64,000 nucleotides of DNA, from the NCBI RefSeq assembly GCF_024639685.1, contig NZ_JAHEHX010000001.1, forward strand, positions 83,239 through 147,238, in the 5' to 3' direction. Below the pieces are notes generated by a model, which had not been told where the DNA came from, did no database searches, and saw only the letters and a program-made list of their open reading frames with translations. A program made the translations under genes and the position numbers. Of this stretch, positions 18,551 to 26,874 are shown one piece after another. How positions within the stretch are numbered: position 1 is the stretch's first letter; the number at the start of each line of letters is the position of its first letter. Origin of the DNA: Polaribacter sp. (GTDB lineage: Bacteria; Bacteroidota; Bacteroidia; Flavobacteriales; Flavobacteriaceae).

Positions 18551-18577
18551 AAAAAAAGCTTCTTAAAAAGAAGCTTT
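18551..18577 (-). terminator. Intrinsic terminator after the DksA-like gene
   Basis: A perfect 10-bp inverted repeat (AAAGCTTCTT at 18555-18564, AAGAAGCTTT at 18568-18577) with a three-base loop is followed on the minus strand by seven T (18557-18551). The T-run touches the start codon of the next gene. Confidence 0.85.
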
Positions 18578-18597
18578 ATAAATTTTTTTGATAATTA

Positions 18598-18975
18598 TTA
18601 CTGAGCTCTTTTAGCCTCAATACTTAACGTTGCATGAGGCACTAATTTTAAACGCTCTTTCTGAATTAATTTACCAGTAACCCTACAAACTCCGTACGTT
18701 CTGTTTTCTATACGTAATAAAGCGTTTTTTAGATCTCTAATAAATTTCTCTTGTCTTATTGCCAATTGCACATTTGCTTCTTTGTTCATGACATCTGAAC
18801 CTTCATCAAAAGATTTAAACGAAGACAACGTATCATCTGTACCATTATTTGCATCATTTTTATAGGCTGCTCTTAACAACTCTAAATCTTCGTTTGCTCT
18901 TGCAATTTTCTTCTCTATAATTGCCTTAAATTCTTGAAGATCTTCGTCAGAATATTTTACTTTAACGTTTGACAT
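18598..18975 (-). CDS. TraR/DksA-like transcription regulator without the zinc cysteines
   Basis: A 125-residue DksA-superfamily protein expected to bind in the RNA polymerase secondary channel. An acidic helical coiled-coil (about 10-85, with DDTLSSFKSFDEGSDVMNKE) is followed by the C-terminal region GVCRVTGKLIQKERLKLVPH, where only one of the usual four zinc-ligand cysteines remains; this form is common in Flavobacteriia. I chose the ATG at 18975 (MSNVKVKYSDEDLQ), just after the ileS stop, over an upstream ATG at 18993 that would overlap ileS by 14 bases. It probably forms an operon with ileS. Confidence 0.88.
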   Translation of the reverse strand: MSNVKVKYSDEDLQEFKAIIEKKIARANEDLELLRAAYKNDANNGTDDTLSSFKSFDEGSDVMNKEANVQLAIRQEKFIRDLKNALLRIENRTYGVCRVTGKLIQKERLKLVPHATLSIEAKRAQ

Positions 18976-18979
18976 ATTC

Positions 18980-21900
18980 TTAAATTTTTTCAATTAATAT
19001 TTTACTTTTAACGGCATCAAACTCTATATCTGTGCCTTCTGCTAAGGCATCAACAAAAACCAATTCTTTTGTTAATGTCTCACTCATAATGTACTCTTTA
19101 TTATCAGTTATAGATTGTTGTAAATTATCGAAATTTAAAACTGTTAATTTTATTTTATCTGTTACTTCTAAACCAGAATCTTTACGTGCATTTTGAATTC
19201 TATTCACCAATTCTCTGGCTAAACCTTCTTTAAGTAAATCTTCTGTTATAGTAACATCTAAAGCAACCGTTAATGAACCTTCATTTGCTACTAACCAACC
19301 TTCTATATCCTTAGATGAAATTTCTACATCTGAGACTTCTAAAATAATATTTTTACCATTAACTTCTATAGAAATGTTTTTATCTTTCTCTATTTTGTTA
19401 ATATCTTCTTGAGTAAACTTCTGAACTTCAGCAGCTATAAAACGCATATCTTTACCAAACTTTGGGCCTAAAGCTTTAAAATTTGGCTTAATTTGTTTGA
19501 TTAAAATATCTGAAGCATCTTCCATTAATTGGATTTCTTTAATATTTACCTCATGTTTAATTAAATTTTCTACTGCTAAAATTTCTTCCTTCTGCTGAGT
19601 ACTATCAACAGGAATCATGATTTTTTGCAATGGCTGACGTACTTTTATCTTCTCTTTTGCTCTTAAAGATAAAACTAAAGATGAAATAGTTTGTGCATTT
19701 CCCATTTTACGTTCTAAGCTTTTGTCTACAAAACTTTCGTCATATTTTGGAAAATCTGACAAATGAATACTTTCTGAGGCTTCTTTGTTCGTTACCGAAT
19801 TTAAATCTTGGTACAATCGATCCATAAAAAACGGAGCAATTGGTGCTGCTAATTTAGCAACCATAGACATACATGTATATAAAGTTTGGTAAGCAGAAAT
19901 TTTATCAGTTTCATAAGTGCCTTTCCAAAAACGCCTTCTACTTAAACGAACATACCAGTTACTTAAGTATTCTTGCGTAAAATCTGATATTGCTCTTGCA
20001 GCTCTTGTTGGCTCATAGTCTGAATAAAACTTATCTACTTTATGAATTAAAGTATATAATTCAGATAAAATCCATCTGTCTAATTCTGGTCTTTCATTTA
20101 AAGCAACATCTGCTTCTTTGTAAGCAAAACCATCAATATTTGTATATAAACTAAAGAAAGAATAGGTGTTGTATAAAGTTCCGAAAAACTTACGTTTCAC
20201 CTCTTCAATTCCTTCTAAATCAAATTTTAAATTATCCCAAGGATTAGCATTAGAAATCATATACCATCTTGTAGCATCCGCACCGTAAGTTGATAATGTT
20301 GTAAACGGATCTGCAGCATTACCTAGACGCTTAGACATTTTATGTCCATTTTTGTCTAGTACTAAACCGTTAGATACTACATTTTTATAAGCAACATCAT
20401 CAAAAATCATTGTTGCAATTGCATGTAATGTGTAGAACCAACCCCTGGTTTGATCTACTCCTTCTGCTATAAAATCTGCCTTTCTCCAAGTTGTATCTAC
20501 CAATTCTTTATTCTGAAATGGGTAATGCCACTGAGCATAAGGCATAGAACCAGAATCGAACCAAACATCAATTAAGTCAGATTCACGTTTCATAGGTTTT
20601 CCTGTAGCTGAAACTAAAGTAATTTCATCTACAATATTCTTATGTAAATCTATTTTAGCATAGTTTTCATCAGACATATTTCCTACTTCAAAGCCGGAAA
20701 ATATATCTTCGCTCATTATACCTGCGTCTAAGGCACGTAGCATTTCTGATTTTAATTCTTCTACAGAACCAATACAGATTTCTTCTTTACCATCTTCTGT
20801 TCTCCAAATTGGTAATGGAATGCCCCAATAACGAGATCTAGATAAATTCCAATCGTTTGCATTTGCCAACCAATTTCCAAAACGTCCAGTTCCTGTAGAC
20901 TCTGGTTTCCAATTAATGGTTTTGTTTAGCTCATGCATTCTATCTTTTACATCAGTTACTTTAATGAACCAAGAATCTAAAGGGTAGTATAAAATAGGCT
21001 TATCTGTTCTCCAACAGTTTGGGTAACTGTGTTTATATTTTTCTACTTTAAACGCTTTGTTTTCGTTTTTTAATTTCAACCCTAAACGTTCATCAACAGA
21101 TAAATACTGTTTCTGATTTTTTAGAACATCCTTTAATTTCTCTTGTTGCAATTTTAATTCTGAAGCAAGATCATCTTCAGTTAAATATTCTGCTTTTACA
21201 TGTTCGTTTGCAAAACCGTAAATCTGATCATAAACTTCTGGTCTAAATTTACCTTGTAAATCTACTAGAGGAACTAAATTGTCATTTTTGTCCTTTACCA
21301 ACAAAGGTGGTATTTCAGGTGATGCCTGTTTACATACTAAAGCATCATCTGCCCCAAAAGTGGGTGCAGTGTGTACAATTCCTGTACCATCTTCTGTAGT
21401 TACAAAATCTCCTGAAATTACTCTAAAAGCATCCTGAGGATTATCATTTGGTAAAGCGTAATCTAACAATTGCTCGTATTTTATGCCTACTAAATCTTTA
21501 CCTATAAATTCTTTTACAACGTAAAAAGGAATTTTCTTTTCTCCTAATTTATAAGCTTTTAATTCATCAGCAGTTTCAACTTCAAAGGCATTATTACCTC
21601 GAAATTGTTTGCTAATTAAGTTTTTAGCTAATACTACTTTTACAGGCTTAAACGTATATTGATTAAAGGTATCTACTAAAACATACTCAATTTTTGGACC
21701 AACAGTTAAGGCTGTGTTACTTGGTAGAGTCCAAGGAGTTGTAGTCCAAGCAATAAAATGAATATCACCTTCATTTTGTAAAAAATCTGGTAAAGTTTCG
21801 TTTATCGCTTTAAACTGAGCAACAACTGTAGTATCTGTTACATCTTGATAAGTACCTGGTTGATTTAATTCGTGAGAACTTAAACCTGTACCTGCTTTTG

Positions 21901-22447
21901 GTGAATAAGGCTGAATTGTATACCCTTTGTAAATTAATTTTTTGTTATAAATCTGCTTTAACAACCACCAAACAGACTCCATATATTTTGGTTCATAGGT
22001 AATATATGGATCTTCCATATCTACCCAATATCCCATCTTCTGTGTTAACTTATTCCAGATATCTGTATATCTCATAACCGCTTTTCTACAAGCTGCATTA
22101 TACTCCTCTACAGATATTTTTTTACCAATATCTTCCTTTGTAATTCCTAATTCTTTCTCTACACCTAATTCTATAGGTAAACCATGTGTATCCCAACCTG
22201 CTTTTCTTTTTACCTGAAAACCTTTCATGGTTTTGTATCTAGGAAAAATATCTTTGATTGCTCTTGCTAAAACATGGTGAACTCCTGGAAGACCATTTGC
22301 TGAAGGTGGTCCTTCAAAAAATATAAAAGGTTCTGCACCTTCTCTAGATGTAATACTTTTTTCGAATATATTTTTCTCTTGCCAAGAATTTAAGATTTCT
22401 TCTGCTACTTTTGGTAAATCTAGTCCTTTGTATTCAGGAAATTTCAT
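18980..22447 (-). CDS. ileS: Isoleucyl-tRNA synthetase
   Basis: Class I aminoacyl-tRNA synthetase charging tRNA-Ile and editing valine. 1155 residues, the long form usual in Bacteroidota, without a terminal zinc-knuckle extension. The HIGH-type motif lies in PPSANGLPGVHHVLA (about 47-61), the editing domain around 200-430 (IAWTTTPWTLPSN near 231-243), and KMSKRLGN near 690-700. The anticodon-binding domain and a helical C-terminal tail follow. The 229-base region upstream contains no other gene; I found no T-box-like leader. Confidence 0.97.
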   Translation of the reverse strand: MKFPEYKGLDLPKVAEEILNSWQEKNIFEKSITSREGAEPFIFFEGPPSANGLPGVHHVLARAIKDIFPRYKTMKGFQVKRKAGWDTHGLPIELGVEKELGITKEDIGKKISVEEYNAACRKAVMRYTDIWNKLTQKMGYWVDMEDPYITYEPKYMESVWWLLKQIYNKKLIYKGYTIQPYSPKAGTGLSSHELNQPGTYQDVTDTTVVAQFKAINETLPDFLQNEGDIHFIAWTTTPWTLPSNTALTVGPKIEYVLVDTFNQYTFKPVKVVLAKNLISKQFRGNNAFEVETADELKAYKLGEKKIPFYVVKEFIGKDLVGIKYEQLLDYALPNDNPQDAFRVISGDFVTTEDGTGIVHTAPTFGADDALVCKQASPEIPPLLVKDKNDNLVPLVDLQGKFRPEVYDQIYGFANEHVKAEYLTEDDLASELKLQQEKLKDVLKNQKQYLSVDERLGLKLKNENKAFKVEKYKHSYPNCWRTDKPILYYPLDSWFIKVTDVKDRMHELNKTINWKPESTGTGRFGNWLANANDWNLSRSRYWGIPLPIWRTEDGKEEICIGSVEELKSEMLRALDAGIMSEDIFSGFEVGNMSDENYAKIDLHKNIVDEITLVSATGKPMKRESDLIDVWFDSGSMPYAQWHYPFQNKELVDTTWRKADFIAEGVDQTRGWFYTLHAIATMIFDDVAYKNVVSNGLVLDKNGHKMSKRLGNAADPFTTLSTYGADATRWYMISNANPWDNLKFDLEGIEEVKRKFFGTLYNTYSFFSLYTNIDGFAYKEADVALNERPELDRWILSELYTLIHKVDKFYSDYEPTRAARAISDFTQEYLSNWYVRLSRRRFWKGTYETDKISAYQTLYTCMSMVAKLAAPIAPFFMDRLYQDLNSVTNKEASESIHLSDFPKYDESFVDKSLERKMGNAQTISSLVLSLRAKEKIKVRQPLQKIMIPVDSTQQKEEILAVENLIKHEVNIKEIQLMEDASDILIKQIKPNFKALGPKFGKDMRFIAAEVQKFTQEDINKIEKDKNISIEVNGKNIILEVSDVEISSKDIEGWLVANEGSLTVALDVTITEDLLKEGLARELVNRIQNARKDSGLEVTDKIKLTVLNFDNLQQSITDNKEYIMSETLTKELVFVDALAEGTDIEFDAVKSKILIEKI

Positions 22448-22676
22448 CTGGATTTTTTTTATTTTAATTCATGATGCCATACAAACTTTATCTATTTTAG
22501 AAACCTATCTTTTTAAGCAGATAAGACTCTAAAGATTAAAGTTTTCGCTTTCATTTTGCCCCATTTTTAATGAGACTGCGAAATTAAGGATTTTCTATTA
22601 AATTCTTTGTCTGGTTCCTAAAAATAAACATTGGGTTTTTTAGAACTATTTTTCTGAATTTTAGAGGGTGAAACTG

Positions 22677-23438
22677 CTATAATCCTCTTTCACTTTTAAT
22701 TTGTTCGTATGCATTTTGTATACTCTGAAATTTATCTTTTGCTCCTCTTAAATGCTCTTCACCTAAATCTTGCAGTTTATCTGGATGGTATTTTTTAACC
22801 ATTCTTCTATACGCTGATTTAAGTTGAGAGTCTGTTGCAGATTTGGAAATTTCTAGTATTTTATAAGCGTTGTCAGATGCATTATAAAACATGGCTTTAA
22901 TAGATTGATAATCATTTTGATTGATATACAAATATCCTGCTATTTTACGAATTTCTTCTACTTCATTTTTGGTAACATACTCATCTGCTTTAGCTATACC
23001 AAATAAAAAGTGTAACAACTGTAAACGAGCAGAATGAGGCATATGCTCTCTTATTTGAATACAAACCTGACGTGCAGAAACATCTTTCTTTACAATACCT
23101 TTAAACAATTTAAAGGCATTATTTGCACGTTGTTTACCGTACATATTTAAAAATTGTGCTCTTACAAAATCTAACTCACGTTGATCTATCTTTCCATCAG
23201 ACTTTATAACTATAGAAGCCAGTACCAAAAGACTCATTTCAAAATCTCCTGATTGTGTATTATTTTTTTTAATATAATTACGATCTGAACTTCTGTTATA
23301 ATTAATTTGTTCTTGTTCAAATTCTTTAGTAGAAAAATTGGATACAAAACTCCCTAAAGCAAAACCAACAGCTGCACCTATTGGACCTCCTAATGTAAAC
23401 CCTAAACCTGCTCCTAACCATTTAGAAAAACTACTCAT
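22677..23438 (-). CDS. DjlA-like protein: TerB domain plus C-terminal J domain
   Basis: A 253-residue co-chaperone-like protein. N-terminus (about 1-33) is a glycine-rich hydrophobic segment (GAGLGFTLGGPIGAAVGFALG), probably membrane-associated. A TerB-like helical domain follows (about 70-165, VIKSDGKIDQRELDFVRAQF). A J domain closes the protein (about 190-250) with the HPD tripeptide in MVKKYHPDKLQDLG, so it should stimulate a DnaK-type ATPase. The order membrane-TerB-J matches DjlA. It is a single gene with no clear operon partner. Confidence 0.9.
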   Translation of the reverse strand: MSSFSKWLGAGLGFTLGGPIGAAVGFALGSFVSNFSTKEFEQEQINYNRSSDRNYIKKNNTQSGDFEMSLLVLASIVIKSDGKIDQRELDFVRAQFLNMYGKQRANNAFKLFKGIVKKDVSARQVCIQIREHMPHSARLQLLHFLFGIAKADEYVTKNEVEEIRKIAGYLYINQNDYQSIKAMFYNASDNAYKILEISKSATDSQLKSAYRRMVKKYHPDKLQDLGEEHLRGAKDKFQSIQNAYEQIKSERGL

Positions 23439-23546
23439 GTTGTTTTAAATTTAGCTCCAAATATAAACAAACAAGAGGATTAATTAAGGATAAAGTACAA
23501 CATCAATTTTATTGATTCATGCATTTATAGAAGAATATTATTGAAG

Positions 23547-23577
23547 TTGAATTTTGCTGTTATAATGATTATATTTG
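23547..23577 (+). promoter_or_regulatory. Bacteroidota-type promoter of the bacilliredoxin gene
   Basis: TATATTTG at 23570-23577 matches TAnnTTTG, with TTG at 23547-23549 twenty bases upstream. The start codon is at 23596, giving a short leader. Confidence 0.6.
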
Positions 23578-23595
23578 CAGTCTAAATAATTAATT

Positions 23596-24006
23596 ATGTA
23601 TCCAGAAGAATTAGTAAAACCAATGCGTGACGAGTTAATTAACGCTGGTTTTAAAGCATTATATACCAGTGAAGATGTTGAAAACGCAATGTCTAAAGAA
23701 GGTACAACTTTAGTAATGGTAAACTCTGTATGTGGTTGTGCAGCAGGTACTGCAAGACCTGGAGCCATTGCTTCATTAGGCGCAGATAAAACACCAACTA
23801 ATTTAACTACAGTTTTTGCAGGTGTAGAAAAAGAATCGACTCAAAAAGCAAGAGATTTTATGATTCCTTTTCCTCCTTCATCTCCTGCAATTGCTTTGTT
23901 TAAAGATGGTAATTTAGTACACATGTTAGAGCGACACCATATTGAAGGCCGTTCTGCTCAAATGATTGCACAAAATTTAGCTGCAGCTTACGAAGAGCAC
24001 TGTTAA
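23596..24006 (+). CDS. BrxA/BrxB (YphP/YqiW) family bacilliredoxin
   Basis: A 136-residue cytoplasmic thioredoxin-fold protein. The family's CGC motif is at residues 46-48 (NSVCGCAAGTARPG), the redox site that removes bacillithiol or a similar low-molecular-weight thiol from oxidised proteins. Length and start (MYPEELVKPMRDELI) match the family closely. Whether this organism makes bacillithiol cannot be judged from the window. It has its own promoter and a strong terminator, so it is likely monocistronic. Confidence 0.93.
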   Translation: MYPEELVKPMRDELINAGFKALYTSEDVENAMSKEGTTLVMVNSVCGCAAGTARPGAIASLGADKTPTNLTTVFAGVEKESTQKARDFMIPFPPSSPAIALFKDGNLVHMLERHHIEGRSAQMIAQNLAAAYEEHC

Positions 24007-24040
24007 TCTTATTTTAAATCCTTTTAAAAGGACTTTTTTT

Positions 24041-24074
24041 AAAATCCACTTTAAAAAAGTGGATTTTGTTTTTT
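24041..24074 (+). terminator. Strong intrinsic terminator after bacilliredoxin gene
   Basis: A 12-bp perfect stem (AAAATCCACTTT at 24041-24052, AAAGTGGATTTT at 24056-24067) with a three-base loop is followed by a T-run. A weaker hairpin (AAATCC/GGACTTT) lies just before it at about 24015-24037. Confidence 0.85.
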
Positions 24075-24089
24075 AAAAAATCACAAAAC

Positions 24090-24335
24090 ATGTCTTCACA
24101 ATTTTCTTCATACTCAACAAAAGAATTAATTCAGAAATTAAAAAAACAAAAGAGAATTCTAATTCTACAAGGAGTTTTAATTATCTTAATGATTGTCTTC
24201 GCTGTATTTTCTAGCTTAGAAAAAGGGATTTCCTTTCATAGCTTTTTACCACTATTTTTTTCACCAATGTTTGTGGCTATTTATCTAGATGTAAGAAATA
24301 TTAAGAAAACGCTGCAATCAAAAACAGAAAAATGA
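24090..24335 (+). CDS. Small two-helix membrane protein of unknown function
   Basis: An 81-residue protein with a polar lysine-rich start (about 1-23) and two predicted membrane segments (about 24-44 and 50-67), ending in a charged tail. I do not recognise a family. I place the start at the ATG at 24090 (MSSQFSSYSTKELI), since the earlier in-frame ATG at 24066 lies inside the preceding terminator hairpin. Its stop overlaps the start of the HD hydrolase gene (ATGA), so the two are translationally coupled and may act together. Confidence 0.72.
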   Translation: MSSQFSSYSTKELIQKLKKQKRILILQGVLIILMIVFAVFSSLEKGISFHSFLPLFFSPMFVAIYLDVRNIKKTLQSKTEK

Positions 24336-24997
24336 ATACTGATAAAATAATTAAAAATACAACAGAGTATGTAAAGCAAGAGTTAAAAAGTGCTGAAGGC
24401 GGGCATGATTGGTTTCATATTGAACGTGTTTTTAAAAATGCTTTATTTATAGCAAAAAAAGAAAAAGTAAATATTCTAGTTGTTTCTTTAGCGGCTCTTC
24501 TGCACGATATTGCCGATTCAAAATTTCATAAAGGTAACGAAGATATAGGCCCTAGAAAAGCAAACGATTTTTTAAGTAAACAAAATATTTTGAATGAAGA
24601 TAAAGAACATATTATTCAAATTATAAAAAATATATCTTTTAAGAATAGCTTAGATGTAGGCTTACAAAAATTTAGCTCTAAAGAACTTGAAGTAGTTCAA
24701 GATGCAGACAGGTTAGATGCTATTGGTGCTATTGGTATTGCAAGATGCTTTAACTATGGAGGCTTTAAAAATAGAGCATTATATGACCCAGAAGTTCCAC
24801 CTAATTTAAATATGACTAAAGAAGAATACAAAAATACTAATGCGCCAACCATTAATCATTTTTATGAAAAGTTATTGCTTTTAAAAGATAAAATGAATAC
24901 TGATACAGGAAAAAAGATTGCTGAAAATAGACATGAGTATATGGAGGTTTTTTTAAAGCAATTCTTCAGTGAGTGGAATGGTAAAATAAAACTCTAA
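24332..24997 (+). CDS. HD-domain phosphohydrolase (YedJ/YpgQ-like)
   Basis: A 221-residue cytoplasmic metal-dependent phosphohydrolase. The HD residues are visible as HDWFHIERV (near 25-33), LLHDIADSKFH (near 57-67) and DADRLDAIGAIGIAR (near 129-143), the pattern of the YedJ/YpgQ group, which acts on nucleotides. The exact substrate is not evident. Start overlaps the stop of the small membrane protein by four bases; its 3' end overlaps the convergent 61-residue gene by four bases. Confidence 0.9.
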   Translation: MNTDKIIKNTTEYVKQELKSAEGGHDWFHIERVFKNALFIAKKEKVNILVVSLAALLHDIADSKFHKGNEDIGPRKANDFLSKQNILNEDKEHIIQIIKNISFKNSLDVGLQKFSSKELEVVQDADRLDAIGAIGIARCFNYGGFKNRALYDPEVPPNLNMTKEEYKNTNAPTINHFYEKLLLLKDKMNTDTGKKIAENRHEYMEVFLKQFFSEWNGKIKL

Positions 24998-25179
24998 TTT
25001 TCTTCTACAACTTCTAGAGCCGTAATTTTATATTCTAAAATTTCTAACTCTTTACCAGAGTCTATAATTTGCTCTACAGTTAAACTATTATTCTCATTAA
25101 TAAAAGCCCTAAGCTTCTTGCTTTTAAAAGTATAATACTCGAGTGCTTTTTCAATATTTTTTTCTGAAGACAAAGCCAT
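24994..25179 (-). CDS. Small conserved-looking hypothetical protein
   Basis: A 61-residue acidic, helical cytoplasmic protein with no signal peptide or membrane segment (MALSSEKNIEKALEYYTFKS at the start). I do not recognise a family. Support for a real gene: it begins three bases after the stop of the AraC-type regulator on the same strand, has normal codon use, and ends exactly against the convergent HD gene. It is likely to be co-transcribed with the regulator. Confidence 0.5.
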   Translation of the reverse strand: MALSSEKNIEKALEYYTFKSKKLRAFINENNSLTVEQIIDSGKELEILEYKITALEVVEEN

Positions 25180-25182
25180 CTA

Positions 25183-26055
25183 TTATTGTATTAAATCTTT
25201 CATTTCACCTCTATATACCTTAGCGCTTTTACCTGCAAACTCTTTAAACAACTTGTTAAAGTGTGAAAAATTGTTAAAACCACACTCAAAACTAACATCA
25301 GTAATACTCATATTACTTTCTGCTAATAATTTTGTTGCATGTACCACTCTATATTCGTTTACTAATTTTGTAAATGTTTTACCTGTGGTTTTTTTAAAAT
25401 ACCTACAAAAGGCAGGAACAGTCATACTCACTAAACCTGCAATTTCTTCTAAGCTTATGTGTTCTTTAAAATTTTTGTTTATGTGTTTATACACTACTTC
25501 AATCTTATCACTATCTTGGTGTGTGCTTTCAAATGCATAACCATTAGCATTTAAAAGTGTATAATCGTCTGTTGTAGCTAAATCATTTAAGATCTCTATA
25601 AATGATGTAATTCTTTTGGCACCCTCTAACTCTACTAACTTTTCTATTTTAGCGCCAATTCTTTGCTTAATTTCAATATTAAATCGTATTCCTTTTTTAG
25701 CACGTTCAAAAAGTGCATCTATAGCAGCCATTTCTGGAATTTTGAAAAAATCTTTTCCCAAAAAATCTGGCAAAAACTGAATTAGTGTTTCAGAACCATT
25801 AGTTGTTAAACGATCTATATAACCAATATGAGGTAAATTAGAACCTATTAAAACCAATTGGCTGTTGTTAAAATAACTTAAATGATTTCCAATATGCCTT
25901 TTACCCTTTCCTTTATTTACATATACCAATTCTATCTCTGGATGAAAATGCCAAAAGGGAATATTGGTTTTTAAAAATTCTTTATGTTTTTTCACCAACA
26001 AAGAACTCCCAAAGTTTGGTGTAATTTTTTCTAACGTTGGTTTCTTTTGTATCAT
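25183..26055 (-). CDS. AraC family transcriptional regulator
   Basis: About 290 residues. N-terminal cupin-like sensing domain (about 15-110, including PFWHFHPEIELVYVNKGKGK and SQLVLIGSNLPHIGYI) and C-terminal double helix-turn-helix (about 190-288, with ISLEEIAGLVSMTVPAFCRYF and ITDVSFECGFNNFSHFNKLF). The domain pattern fits sugar- or cupin-ligand-responsive AraC regulators; the inducer is unknown. I prefer the ATG at 26055 (MIQKKPTLEK) to one at 26073 that would add a short hydrophobic MLYFCC stretch. It is not next to an obvious target operon apart from the 61-residue gene downstream. Confidence 0.9.
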   Translation of the reverse strand: MIQKKPTLEKITPNFGSSLLVKKHKEFLKTNIPFWHFHPEIELVYVNKGKGKRHIGNHLSYFNNSQLVLIGSNLPHIGYIDRLTTNGSETLIQFLPDFLGKDFFKIPEMAAIDALFERAKKGIRFNIEIKQRIGAKIEKLVELEGAKRITSFIEILNDLATTDDYTLLNANGYAFESTHQDSDKIEVVYKHINKNFKEHISLEEIAGLVSMTVPAFCRYFKKTTGKTFTKLVNEYRVVHATKLLAESNMSITDVSFECGFNNFSHFNKLFKEFAGKSAKVYRGEMKDLIQ

Positions 26056-26182
26056 ACAACAAAAATACAACACATAAGTAAAACTACCTATTTAAAATTA
26101 TCAATATTATATACTATATTAACTTAAAATTAGATTAACATTTGTTTTTCTGATAATTTAGCAAACAAACTTGCCAATTCTG

Positions 26183-26216
26183 TTGTTTTTAAAACTGTAT
26201 TTCACCTGTAAATTTG
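26183..26216 (+). promoter_or_regulatory. Candidate promoter of the secreted 189-residue protein
   Basis: TAAATTTG at 26209-26216 matches the -7 consensus; a TTG lies at 26183-26185, 23 bases upstream, which is at the long end of accepted spacing. The start codon is at 26258. Confidence 0.45.
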
Positions 26217-26257
26217 CACAAAAATTAAAACAAAAAAATAAAATAAATTAACAAGTT

Positions 26258-26827
26258 ATGAAATTATTTAAAACAAGAGTATTACTAGTAACATTAATGT
26301 TAGCTGCATTAACAAGCTTTGCAAACAATTCTGATTTGGGTGCTAAAAAAATTAAAATTGCATTTACTGATGTTAAAAAAGGACATGAATTAACTATCAA
26401 AAATAACGAAGGAGTTATTTTACATAGTGAGGAAGTTGAAAGAAAAGGAGATTTAGTTAAAGTTTTTGATTTTTCTAAATTAGAAAATGGAAATTACACA
26501 TTAGAATTAGAAAAAGATTTTGAAATTGTTATAAAGTCTGTTAAAATTAATAACGATACTATTCTTTTTGACGAAACTTCTAAAAAAACAATTTTTAAAC
26601 CAGTTGTAAGAACTAAAAATAATTTTTTAATGGTTAGTAAAGTTTCTTTTGACAAAAAACCTTTAGAAGTTACATTACTTTTTAATGATGAAGTAATTCT
26701 AACTGAAACAGTTATTTCTGAAGATCTTTTAAATAGAGTTTACAAATTAGATGAAAATCAAAAGGGAAATTATAAAGTAATTATAAGAAACAATGGTAGA
26801 ACATATGTAAATCCATTTCAACTTTAA
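26258..26827 (+). CDS. Secreted protein of unknown function
   Basis: A 189-residue protein with a clear signal peptide (about 1-22, ending TSFANN). The mature part is beta-rich with two similar-looking halves (KIAFTDVKKGHELTIKNNEG and KVSFDKKPLEVTLLFNDEV), each resembling a small Ig-like or T9SS-type sandwich fold, although there is no recognisable C-terminal sorting signal. I do not recognise the family. It has its own candidate promoter and a strong terminator, so it is monocistronic and may be well expressed. Confidence 0.6.
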   Translation: MKLFKTRVLLVTLMLAALTSFANNSDLGAKKIKIAFTDVKKGHELTIKNNEGVILHSEEVERKGDLVKVFDFSKLENGNYTLELEKDFEIVIKSVKINNDTILFDETSKKTIFKPVVRTKNNFLMVSKVSFDKKPLEVTLLFNDEVILTETVISEDLLNRVYKLDENQKGNYKVIIRNNGRTYVNPFQL

Positions 26828-26840
26828 TTAAAACAACTTA

Positions 26841-26872
26841 AAAAAACGAGCCAAAAGTGGCTCGTTTTTTTT
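26841..26872. terminator. Strong bidirectional terminator
   Basis: A 13-bp perfect stem (26841-26853 with 26858-26870, core CGAGCCA/TGGCTCG) with a four-base loop, flanked by an A-run and a T-run. It serves the secreted protein on the plus strand and the crotonase gene that ends at 26875 on the minus strand. Confidence 0.9.
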
Positions 26873-26874
26873 GC

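Noticed and set aside
22448..22676. Possible T-box or other leader upstream of ileS
   Set aside because: No T-box sequence, no antiterminator hairpin pair, and T-boxes are not expected in Bacteroidota.
25183..26073. Promoter TATTTTTG at 26067-26060 for the AraC regulator
   Set aside because: It would place the transcript start at or inside the start codon and has no good -33 element.
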